This document shows, one piece after another, positions 16,764 through 23,749 of a stretch of DNA of 27,068 nt. A program made the position numbers and the translations under genes. The stretch is from contig NVRR01000024.1 in the NCBI GenBank assembly GCA_002732675.1, positions 1 through 27,068 on the forward strand, in the 5' to 3' direction. Source of the stretch: Sneathiella sp. (GTDB taxonomy: Bacteria; Pseudomonadota; Alphaproteobacteria; Sneathiellales; Sneathiellaceae). The notes beneath the pieces were generated by a model. That model was not told where the DNA came from. It made no database searches and was given only the letters and a program-made list of their open reading frames with translations. Position 1 is the stretch's first letter; the number at the start of each line of letters is the position of its first letter.

Positions 16764-18047
16764 CTATTCTTCTCGTAATGCCCGGTTGAAGCTGAGAATG
16801 ATAGGGTCGATGAAGTAATCTAGGGCGGTGCGTTCACCGGTGGAGATCATGACATCTGCCTGCATACCGGGCCGAAGCTGGGCGACCTGGATATTGGCGT
16901 CATCGAGGCTGTCAATCTGCACGCGGGCGAGATAGTAAAACGAGCCGGTTCGCGCGTCCTCAAGGCTATCAGCGGAGACACTGATAACGGTTCCCTCAGC
17001 CGGCAAAGATACCCGCTGGCTAAAGGCGGGAAAACGGATTTGGGCCGATGAGCCGATATGGACAGAATCAATATCTGTTGTGTTCACTTTTGCCTCAACA
17101 ATCAGCTGCACGTCATCGGGGACAATATCCAGAACCGTCGCCCCCGGCGCAATGACGCCGCCGGCAGTATGAACGACCAGGCCCACCACATAACCCGCTG
17201 TTGGCGCGCGGATCTCGGTGCGGTTCAGAACATCCTCGGATGCACGGTTCTGCTCTTCCAGGTCAAAAAGCTGCGCCTGGATATTACGAAGTTCTGACAC
17301 GACCTCTTCCATCAGGCTATTGGAAAGCTCGTTCATCTGCAGCAGGACTTCGCCAATTGCCTGCTTGGTCTGAGCAATTTTAGATAGCCTCCCGCTACGA
17401 TCTCCGCTCAGCTCTGCCAGATTCCGCTGCAATGCCCGCAACCGTGGCCGCTTGGCCAGGTTTTTATTAACCAGCCCCTGCACGTCCTTGATTTCCTCGG
17501 TGATCAGCTTGATCTGCCGATCAGATGCGTGAACCTGTCCGCCAAGCCCCTTTATTTCCTCCTCAAACTGCAGCACCTTCTGTTCAAGGATGGTGACCTG
17601 CCCGAGGCGCGATTTTCGGCGTCCATTGAATATATTTTCCTGGCCCGCCATGACTTCCTTGACGTTTGGCTTTTCTTTGTGCTCCATCAGCCAGTCTGAA
17701 AACGAAATCTTGTCGAGGCCGTCCCGTTCCGCTTCCAGACGCGCTTTTTGTGCCAGCGCCACTGTCCTGCGGCCACGGACAATTTCCATGGACGCTTTCG
17801 ACTGGATTTCATCAAGAACAATCAGGACCTGACCCTTCTCAACGAAATCGCCGTCCTTCACTTTAATTTCCGAGACGATACCGCCTTCCAGATGCTGGAT
17901 GGATTTTCGGTTGCCCTCGACACTAACCGTTCCTTGCGCTATGGCCGCACTGCCAAGCGGCGCAAAGGCGGCCCAGCCCATAAACGCCCCAAAAAACAGA
18001 AATATAATTACCATCCCGGTGATAATAGGGCCGCGCACATTCATCAT
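16764..18047 (-). CDS. Type I secretion periplasmic adaptor, HlyD/PrtE family
   Basis: This 427-residue membrane fusion protein links the inner-membrane ABC transporter to an outer-membrane channel. One N-terminal transmembrane helix (about 6-30, GPIITGMVIIFLFFGAFMGWAAF) leads into a first lipoyl-like half (GSAAIAQGTVSVEGNRKSIQHLEGGIVSEIKVKDGDFVEKGQ, about 32-73, in several motifs). A long charged alpha-hairpin (about 80-270) follows, then the second half with IRAPTAGYVVGL. The C-terminal beta barrel ends with LRPGMQADVMISTGER and YFIDPI, typical of the PrtE type. Its ATG overlaps the stop of the transporter gene (ATGA). The TolC-like partner is not in this window, as is common for such systems. 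Confidence 0.93.
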   Translation of the reverse strand: MMNVRGPIITGMVIIFLFFGAFMGWAAFAPLGSAAIAQGTVSVEGNRKSIQHLEGGIVSEIKVKDGDFVEKGQVLIVLDEIQSKASMEIVRGRRTVALAQKARLEAERDGLDKISFSDWLMEHKEKPNVKEVMAGQENIFNGRRKSRLGQVTILEQKVLQFEEEIKGLGGQVHASDRQIKLITEEIKDVQGLVNKNLAKRPRLRALQRNLAELSGDRSGRLSKIAQTKQAIGEVLLQMNELSNSLMEEVVSELRNIQAQLFDLEEQNRASEDVLNRTEIRAPTAGYVVGLVVHTAGGVIAPGATVLDIVPDDVQLIVEAKVNTTDIDSVHIGSSAQIRFPAFSQRVSLPAEGTVISVSADSLEDARTGSFYYLARVQIDSLDDANIQVAQLRPGMQADVMISTGERTALDYFIDPIILSFNRALREE

Positions 18048-20170
18048 CTTCGCAGATCCTCTAAGTATTTTAACGCGCCTTGCTGATCACCTTTGACAAA
18101 TAGCGCATAAATTTTCGAAATTTCAGTGTCGCTTAAGGGATGAGGTGTGAGCGACTGTATTTTGGTTTTTATCTTTTCACTCGGGCCCATGGTGAGGACC
18201 GCGGGGTTCCTCTTGATGAGGGGCGCGCCATTACTATGGGCGCCCGAGCCGTTTACCTTAATGCCATTCGACTGTCTGGGCGACAATGCTGTACCAGCCT
18301 GCGGTTTCAAAGATTGCTTTTCAGCGTACTTCTTGCCATTGGAGATCGGCGCGGCCTGTGCTGTTAGCCGCGGCCGCCGTTTCGGTTTGGCGGCCAATGG
18401 AGCCGGTGTGATAATCGGACCCGAGCCCGCGGCGTCTTCCACCGGGTCCTTTCTAGCCTGGAATCCCTGGGTTTTTGGTCCGGGAAGAGCCTTCTGCCCT
18501 CCCTGAAGCTTCATCATCACTTCATCCCGATAGCCAAATTCCTGCACCATTCCATCTTTCAGAACCAGTATTTTGTCCACATGCTTCAATATGTTGGGCC
18601 GATGCGCAATCACGAAAATCGTCATGCCTTCGGCCCGTAGGCTTTCCATGGCACTCATCAACGCCGTCTCACCGATGCTGTCGAGATTGGCGTTCGGCTC
18701 GTCGAGAACCAGGAAGCTGGGGTCGCCATAAAGGGCCCTGGCGAGCCCGATACGCTGTCGCTGCCCGCCGGAAAGCGCCGTACCCCCCTCGCCGATTTCG
18801 GTCTCATAGCCTTTTTCCATACGCAGGACCATTTCATGGATACCCGCCTTTTTCGCGGCGGCAATCACGTCCGCCGGATCGCCCTCGCCCATGCGGGCAA
18901 TATTTTCGCGGATGGTGCCGGAGAAAAGCTCAATGTCCTGTGGCAGATAGCCGATATGTTTGCCGCGGTCGTCGGCGCTCCATTCCGCTACATCCATATT
19001 ATCTAGGCGGGCATGACCGATGCGGGGCTTTAAATTGCCGACCAGGATTCGGACGAGGGTGGTTTTCCCGGCCGCCGTTGGCCCAATAATGCCGAGAACT
19101 TCGCCTGGGTTGATGCTAAAATTTATGTTTCGGAGTATGGGTTCCGTCGTGTTTATATGGGTATAGCTGAGCCCCTCAACTGAGATCGCCCCTTTTGGCC
19201 TCGGCAGAGACATGACTTCCTGGCGAACCGCACTCGTATCCAGCTGGGCTTTCAGACGCCAATAGGCCGACCGCGCCGACAGGAAACCCTTCCAGGATCC
19301 AATGGCCTGCTCAACCGGGGCCAGAGCCCGGCCCATAATGATTGATCCGGCGATCATCGAGCCTGCTGTCATCTCGCCTTCAATGACAAGCCAGGCACCT
19401 GCGCCCGTTACGCTGATTTGAAGCATCATACGAACGAATTTTGAGGCCGCCGCAATGATGCCACCACGATCACTTGCACTTGCTTGCAACACCAACGCTT
19501 CGGCATGATGTTTGTTCCAACGCTGGACAAGTTGCGGCATCATGCCCATGGCCTCAATCACATCGGCATTCCGCGATGCCGTCTCAGCCTGTTTCATGGC
19601 AACAATGGACTGGCTGCTTGACTGGCCAAGCATCTTGCGGGTCATCATTTCGTTCACAAGAGCAAGGCCCAGCAAAATAAAGGCACCGATTAACGCCAGC
19701 CAGCCAAGAACAGGATGCAACAGGAACATGATCCCGAGGAAAATCGGCGCAAAGGGCGCATCCAGAATCGGAAATACGCCGGGGCCGGTCAGGAAGGAGC
19801 GAAACGTGCCCAAGTCGCGAAGCGCCTGGATACTGGCATCTTTACCGCTTGTCAGGGTTGAAACGATACTGGCCGTCAGAGCCGCGCCGCCGATTTGCAG
19901 ATCCAGCCAAGTGCTAATCCGGACGAGAACATAGGTCCGTACCGCCTCCAGCATAGACATGGTCAGCAAGGCAAAACCGGCGATCAGCATCAGGAGCAGA
20001 AGCGTGTCCGTATTCCGGCTGGTGATCACGCGATCAAAGACCTGCATCATGAACAAAGGTGCCGTGAGCATAAGCATGTTAATTGCCAAGCCGAAAACGG
20101 CAATGACAATGAACACACGGGAACATTTGTCCAGAGTTTCCTTAAGAAGCGGATTATAATTGTTGCTCAC
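18044..20170 (-). CDS. Type I secretion ABC transporter, PrtD family, with unusual C-terminal extension
   Basis: This 708-residue inner-membrane permease-ATPase energises one-step export of a protein to the outside. The transmembrane domain (about 20-300) starts directly, with no C39 peptidase or C39-like domain. The ATPase domain has Walker A GPTAAGKTT near 363, signature LSGGQRQRIGLAR near 467, Walker B FLVLDEP near 486-492 and the switch histidine in VIAHRP. PrtD-type transporters normally end soon after the ATPase domain, near residue 560-580. This one continues for about 140 residues: a proline-, lysine- and serine-rich low-complexity linker, then a short helical end (LSDTEISKIYALFVKGDQQG and onward) that ends in LEDLRR. 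The start is a GTG preceded by AGAGGG. No RTX-type substrate gene is next to it, so the cargo is unknown. Confidence 0.92.
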   Translation of the reverse strand: MSNNYNPLLKETLDKCSRVFIVIAVFGLAINMLMLTAPLFMMQVFDRVITSRNTDTLLLLMLIAGFALLTMSMLEAVRTYVLVRISTWLDLQIGGAALTASIVSTLTSGKDASIQALRDLGTFRSFLTGPGVFPILDAPFAPIFLGIMFLLHPVLGWLALIGAFILLGLALVNEMMTRKMLGQSSSQSIVAMKQAETASRNADVIEAMGMMPQLVQRWNKHHAEALVLQASASDRGGIIAAASKFVRMMLQISVTGAGAWLVIEGEMTAGSMIAGSIIMGRALAPVEQAIGSWKGFLSARSAYWRLKAQLDTSAVRQEVMSLPRPKGAISVEGLSYTHINTTEPILRNINFSINPGEVLGIIGPTAAGKTTLVRILVGNLKPRIGHARLDNMDVAEWSADDRGKHIGYLPQDIELFSGTIRENIARMGEGDPADVIAAAKKAGIHEMVLRMEKGYETEIGEGGTALSGGQRQRIGLARALYGDPSFLVLDEPNANLDSIGETALMSAMESLRAEGMTIFVIAHRPNILKHVDKILVLKDGMVQEFGYRDEVMMKLQGGQKALPGPKTQGFQARKDPVEDAAGSGPIITPAPLAAKPKRRPRLTAQAAPISNGKKYAEKQSLKPQAGTALSPRQSNGIKVNGSGAHSNGAPLIKRNPAVLTMGPSEKIKTKIQSLTPHPLSDTEISKIYALFVKGDQQGALKYLEDLRR

Positions 20171-20241
20171 GCTTCCCTCTATTTTTCGAAGCCGCGTTTA
20201 AATTGGATCATACTGTATTGCCGATACTATTGCCAATGACC

Positions 20242-20250
20242 ATTATAACA
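20242..20250 (-). promoter_or_regulatory. Candidate extended -10 promoter of the type I secretion unit
   Basis: On the minus strand the sequence TGTTATAAT is a perfect extended -10 element (TGn plus TATAAT). Upstream, at 20268-20261, is a run of eight T instead of a recognisable -35 box, which fits promoters that rely on the extended -10. The 5-base inverted arms CAATG (20234-20238) and CATTG (20249-20253) flank the box and could be an operator. The predicted leader is roughly 65 bases. Confidence 0.5.
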
Positions 20251-20338
20251 TTGACGGTACAAAAAAAACGCTGAAAAAGTGTTAAGAAACTGCTGCAAAA
20301 AACGGCTGATACCCTTATGTTGTTCCTTAAGCTTCGTT

Positions 20339-20362
20339 ATTCAACATCATTTAATGTTGCAT
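20339..20362. repeat. Inverted repeat, probable operator
   Basis: ATTCAACAT (20339-20347) and ATGTTGCAT (20354-20362) are complementary except for one position, and the inner six bases (CAACAT/ATGTTG) are perfect. The 6-base spacing gives a layout like a dimeric regulator site. It lies about 100 bases upstream of the candidate -35 box of the export gene. The regulator is not identifiable. Confidence 0.45.
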
Positions 20363-20388
20363 TATGGCCGTTTTTAGAGAAATACTGG

Positions 20389-20398
20389 ACAATATTGT
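20389..20398. repeat. Perfect 10-base palindrome ACAATATTGT
   Basis: This self-complementary site lies about 67 bases upstream of the candidate -35 box of the export gene. It may be a second regulator site; being short and AT-rich it could also be chance. Confidence 0.3.
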
Positions 20399-20464
20399 GA
20401 CGATATCCGTCGGACTGACGAAAAAGCTATGCTAGACGTTGTTCTGAATGAAATTGTTATCGAG

Positions 20465-20494
20465 TTGAACCTGTTCTGCATGTCAGAATAGAAT
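20465..20494 (+). promoter_or_regulatory. Candidate promoter of the polysaccharide export gene
   Basis: TTGAAC (20465-20470) and TAGAAT (20489-20494) are 18 bases apart. The -10 box matches consensus at five of six positions and the -35 at four. Transcription would begin near 20501, just before the strong ribosome binding site AGGGGGAGG (20505-20513) that serves the GTG at 20521. Confidence 0.35.
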
Positions 20495-20520
20495 TTATGG
20501 AATTAGGGGGAGGCATCTAA

Positions 20521-21153
20521 GTGTTTAAACTTCAAAATGTAAAGTCCGCGGCCACCCGGGCTATTGTGATTTCACTGGCACTATTGATCTCAGCCTGTGC
20601 CGCACAGAACGAGGCTGCGACAAGCGCGCCATCGACACTCAGCGACACTGCCGAATATATCATTGGCCCGGAAGATGAACTTGACGTGTTTGTTTGGCAG
20701 AACCCCGATCTATCGGTCACAGTGCCGGTTCGTCCCGATGGCCGGATCTCAACGCCCCTGGTTGATGACATGGTTGCAGCATCCAAAACGTCGCAACAAC
20801 TGGCTCGTGACCTGGAAAAGGTTCTGGCAAAATATGTCAAGGATCCATTGGTTACAGTGTCCGTTAAAACCTTCAACGGCCCCTATAGTCAGCAGATCCG
20901 TATTGTTGGTCAGGCCCAGCAGCCCATGGCCATTGCTTTTCGTAACCGGATGACGGTTCTTGATGCCATGATTGCTGTCGGCGGCATGACGGAGTTCGCC
21001 TCGGGCAATCGCGCTGTTATCGTGCGCACCGAAGACGGGGAGCAGAAAACATATAACGTCCGTCTGGATGATCTTCTTCTAAACGGCGATGTGTCCGCCA
21101 ATGTACCATTGCAGCCGGGCGACATTCTCATTATTCCGGAAAGCTGGTTCTAG
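20521..21153 (+). CDS. Polysaccharide export lipoprotein (Wza-like, XrtA/PEP-CTERM-associated type)
   Basis: This 210-residue outer-membrane lipoprotein has a lipobox ISAC with the modified cysteine C26. The Poly_export domain begins with YIIGPEDELDVFVWQNPDLS near 46-65, with VRPDGRISTPLV after it. A SLBB-like segment follows (IRIVGQAQQPMAI and VLDAMIAVGGMTEFASGNRAVIVR). The protein ends in LQPGDILIIPESWF, which is highly typical of the short export proteins of exosortase-A polysaccharide loci. Such proteins form or gate the outer-membrane channel for exopolysaccharide. The GTG start has a strong ribosome binding site, AGGGGGAGG at 7-base spacing. In many loci a Wzc-like chain-length protein and a tyrosine kinase come next. 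Here the beta-barrel gene follows directly after 69 bases. Confidence 0.92.
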   Translation: MFKLQNVKSAATRAIVISLALLISACAAQNEAATSAPSTLSDTAEYIIGPEDELDVFVWQNPDLSVTVPVRPDGRISTPLVDDMVAASKTSQQLARDLEKVLAKYVKDPLVTVSVKTFNGPYSQQIRIVGQAQQPMAIAFRNRMTVLDAMIAVGGMTEFASGNRAVIVRTEDGEQKTYNVRLDDLLLNGDVSANVPLQPGDILIIPESWF

Positions 21154-21222
21154 AACACGAACCACTTTTCGGCATGATACTGTTAATCTTGCTATGGCAA
21201 TGAATGAGAAGGTAGTCCGACT

Positions 21223-22686
21223 GTGATATATGCCAAGCACAATATCATTAGGGTGAAGCACCGAAAAGCTTTGTTGATGGCCTGTGCCGTCGCGGCAATG
21301 GCGACGGGATATTCCTCGGCGGCGTCGGCGGCAGAGTGGCTCTTCGGTCCCTATGTCGGTATTACGGAAAAATATACCGACAACGCCTTTGGCACCGCTG
21401 AAAACACCAAGGACGATCTGATCACCAGCCTGAACACCGGCTTTACCCTGAACGGAGACGGCAACCATCTTCAGCTCGCCGCCGAATATGATCTGTCTTA
21501 TGACATATATGCCAAAAATTCCGAGCTAAACGGGTTTCGTCATAATCTGCTGGCCTCCAGTGATGTGGAGCTTGTGAATGAGCATTTGTTCCTCGAAACA
21601 CAAATCGCTTTTACCGAAGAAACTTTGTCCCGATCCGGCAACACCTCTTTCGTCGACCGGACAGTTTCAAGCGATAGAACAAGGGTTCTGAACACCCGCA
21701 TCAGCCCGTATTACCTCCAGGATTTTGGCGGCAATGCGACAGGGCTGGCGCAATATACCTATTCACGGGTCGACTTTTTTGAAACCGATGTCGGGGCGGC
21801 AACGAGCAATCCATCGGACAGCCAGACGCATCGGATAGATCTGGCGCTTGGTAGCGGGCGGAATTTCAATCGGACAACCTGGCTTTTGGAAATTCTTGGT
21901 GTGGATAGTGAGGTGCAAAACGGCGACAATCTGCGTCGCGGTACTTTCTCCGCTTCCGGACAGATGCCCATTAATCGAACTGTGGCGCTTCTGGGCACAA
22001 CCGGTTGGGATGAATTTGATGCGGAGAATGTCGACAACCAGTCGATCAGCGGTTATTTTATTGGTGGCGGCGTTCGACTGACCCCTGGGCCGCGGACAGA
22101 TCTAAGCCTTCAGGTTGGTCATCGCTATGGCACCGGCATTGCCGATATGGATTTAACTTATCTCATCTCCAGTGAAGCGGTCTTTACCGCGTCCTATAAT
22201 GTGGATATTCAAACTGCGGGACAGTCCCTTGCCGATACAGATATCCTTGACCGGGACGGAGAACTCGTAAATCCGAACTTTACCAGCACAGGTTATGTTG
22301 ACTCGATTACCAAGGCAAAAACGTTGTCAATGAGCCTGAGTGGGGTAAAAGGGCGCAATACTTATTCAGCAACAACCAGTTACGTCCAGCGTAATTTTCT
22401 GAGTAACGGGACGAATGATGAAGTCGTTGCTGTTGATGGCAGCTACGCGCGGCAATTGTCGTCACAGCTTGAGCTGTCCTTACTTGGTGGCTATTCAGAA
22501 GTACTGGACGCCGAGGTTGCGGGAACAAAAGATACAGCGATTTACGGGCAGGCCGCTTTAAATTACCAGTTCAACCAAAGCCTGAGCGGATCATTCACTT
22601 ATGGTTATTTCAATCGTGATAGCGAAACGGATACCAGTGATCTGCGAGAAAACAATATCTCAGTTTCTTTGAGGAAATCTTTCTAA
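21223..22686 (+). CDS. Outer-membrane beta-barrel protein, XrtA/PEP-CTERM system-associated type (TIGR03016-like)
   Basis: This 487-residue protein has a signal peptide (hydrophobic segment about 17-31, probable cut near ASA-A at 36-37). The mature chain is almost wholly made of alternating amphipathic strands with Asn-, Ser- and Thr-rich turns. It ends in NNISVSLRKSF, with the terminal phenylalanine needed for barrel insertion. Its length, the early VGITEKYTDNAF motif and its place after the export lipoprotein match the beta-barrel proteins of exosortase-A exopolysaccharide loci. A role in secretion or surface retention of the polymer is presumed but not proven. It starts with a GTG after GAGAAGG. 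It converges with the ATPase gene 24 bases away. Confidence 0.8.
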   Translation: MIYAKHNIIRVKHRKALLMACAVAAMATGYSSAASAAEWLFGPYVGITEKYTDNAFGTAENTKDDLITSLNTGFTLNGDGNHLQLAAEYDLSYDIYAKNSELNGFRHNLLASSDVELVNEHLFLETQIAFTEETLSRSGNTSFVDRTVSSDRTRVLNTRISPYYLQDFGGNATGLAQYTYSRVDFFETDVGAATSNPSDSQTHRIDLALGSGRNFNRTTWLLEILGVDSEVQNGDNLRRGTFSASGQMPINRTVALLGTTGWDEFDAENVDNQSISGYFIGGGVRLTPGPRTDLSLQVGHRYGTGIADMDLTYLISSEAVFTASYNVDIQTAGQSLADTDILDRDGELVNPNFTSTGYVDSITKAKTLSMSLSGVKGRNTYSATTSYVQRNFLSNGTNDEVVAVDGSYARQLSSQLELSLLGGYSEVLDAEVAGTKDTAIYGQAALNYQFNQSLSGSFTYGYFNRDSETDTSDLRENNISVSLRKSF

Positions 22687-22710
22687 GCTCTTAGAGCGCC
22701 AGGGAAAATA

Positions 22711-23670
22711 CTAAGGCTGCGACCGGAGCTTTTTAAAAATCAATTTCGCCAGTTCCTTGTCATGGATAACGAGGGCTGGCTTTTCTTCTTCCGCAGTTGC
22801 GTGTTCACTGGTTTCTAAGGCAGCAGCTTTTTCTTCTGGCTCACTTTTCTTCGGCCCGCCAATGTCAAAAATCCCGTGCTTGCGCTTGTCGGCGATAACC
22901 TCGTCGACAATCTCGGCATCAATTTCCGGCGCCATACGGGCAAAGCCATAAACCAGGCATGTATCGCACAATATGTTGATGACCCCCGGTATCCCGCGGG
23001 TCGCTTCAAACAGCTTTTCGCAGGCGCCTTTGGTGAACAGGGGAAGCTCCCGCCCGGCGATGGAAAGCCGGTGGCGGATATACACATCAATATCCTCCGC
23101 GGTCAACGGAACAAGATGGAAATCAGAGGCAATACGCTGGACGAACTGCTCCAGTTCCGGCGCTTGCAAGAGGCCTTTTAGCTGCGGCTGCCCCACGAGA
23201 ATCAACTGTAATAGCTGGTCATTATCCGCATTGATATTAGACAAAAGCCGCAATTGTTCCAGAAGGCTAGGCCCTAGATTCTGTGCTTCGTCGACAATCA
23301 GAATAGTCCGCTTCCCCGCTGCATATTCATTGATCAGGAATTGCTGCAGCTGGTCATGAAGGGCAACATGGGTTTTCCCTTCATAGGGCTGGCCGAACGC
23401 CATGAGCACCCATTGTAAAAGCTCACCATCCTGAATGTTGGAGACCAGGCCGACCGTGTATTCCTCGTCAAGCCTGTCCAGAAGATGCCGGATGAGCGTC
23501 GTTTTACCGCAGCCAATTTCACCCGTGATGACGGTAAAGCCCGCCCGGTTCATGACACCATATTCCAGCATCGAATAGGCAAGCGAATGACCATGCCCCC
23601 AGTAAAGGTAATTAGGGTCCGGCAGTATGGAAAACGGCTTTTGTGTCAGCCCATAAAACTCTCTGTACAT
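22711..23670 (-). CDS. XrtA/PEP-CTERM locus-associated ATPase (ExeA/GspA-like AAA protein)
   Basis: This 319-residue protein begins YREFYGLTQKPFSILPDPNYLY, a characteristic start of the putative secretion ATPases of exosortase-A loci (TIGR03015-like). Walker A is GEIGCGKTT at 50-58 and Walker B is TILIVDEAQN at 122-131, followed by LRLLSNIN and the sensor-like LILVGQPQL. The C-terminal 60 residues are acidic and alanine/glutamate-rich, and end KLIFKKLRSQP. It has no obvious transmembrane helix, so probably cytoplasmic or peripheral. The precise role is unknown. It is thought to support assembly or export at such loci. It lies 79 bases after the TPR lipoprotein gene on the same strand, and its start follows a palindrome at 23686-23700. 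Confidence 0.9.
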   Translation of the reverse strand: MYREFYGLTQKPFSILPDPNYLYWGHGHSLAYSMLEYGVMNRAGFTVITGEIGCGKTTLIRHLLDRLDEEYTVGLVSNIQDGELLQWVLMAFGQPYEGKTHVALHDQLQQFLINEYAAGKRTILIVDEAQNLGPSLLEQLRLLSNINADNDQLLQLILVGQPQLKGLLQAPELEQFVQRIASDFHLVPLTAEDIDVYIRHRLSIAGRELPLFTKGACEKLFEATRGIPGVINILCDTCLVYGFARMAPEIDAEIVDEVIADKRKHGIFDIGGPKKSEPEEKAAALETSEHATAEEEKPALVIHDKELAKLIFKKLRSQP

Positions 23671-23685
23671 CTCGTCATACTTCCA

Positions 23686-23700
23686 CCGGCAATTTGCCGG
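23686..23700 (-). repeat. Perfect palindrome just upstream of the ATPase start
   Basis: CCGGCAATTTGCCGG has 7-base complementary arms about one central base and can fold as a 6-bp hairpin with a 3-base loop. It lies 15 bases before the ATPase ATG, next to its ribosome binding region, with no T-tract after it. A translational control or mRNA-stability element between the TPR and ATPase cistrons is plausible. Confidence 0.45.
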
Positions 23701-23749
23701 AAATATTAGAAAGAACGGGCGCTTTTACCGTGCAGCAATCGATAAAATT

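Larger units (their letters stand above)
20171..20520. promoter_or_regulatory. 350-base divergent control region between type I secretion and polysaccharide export genes
   Basis: No gene is seen here. It is AT-rich and separates two GTG starts that point outwards. It holds candidate promoters for both sides and at least two palindromes: a 9-base-arm inverted repeat at 20339-20362 and a perfect 10-base palindrome at 20389-20398. Their centres are 43 bases apart. I found no GG-N10-GC pair typical of sigma-54 promoters. Confidence 0.6.

Noticed and set aside
20171..20520. Sigma-54 (-24/-12) promoter, as described for some PEP-CTERM loci with PrsK/PrsR control
   Set aside because: I searched by eye for GG-N10-GC on both strands. 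The closest, TGGCAATAGTATCGGC on the minus strand, has the wrong spacing.
21223..22686. Beta-barrel protein as the TolC partner of the type I secretion pair
   Set aside because: It reads as a continuous alternating-strand barrel without the long alpha-helical repeats of TolC, and it matches the XrtA-associated barrel type instead.
22687..22697. Small palindrome GCTCTTAGAGC between the convergent barrel and ATPase genes as a terminator
   Set aside because: The stem is only about 4 bp with a 3-base loop, and no T-tract follows on either strand.
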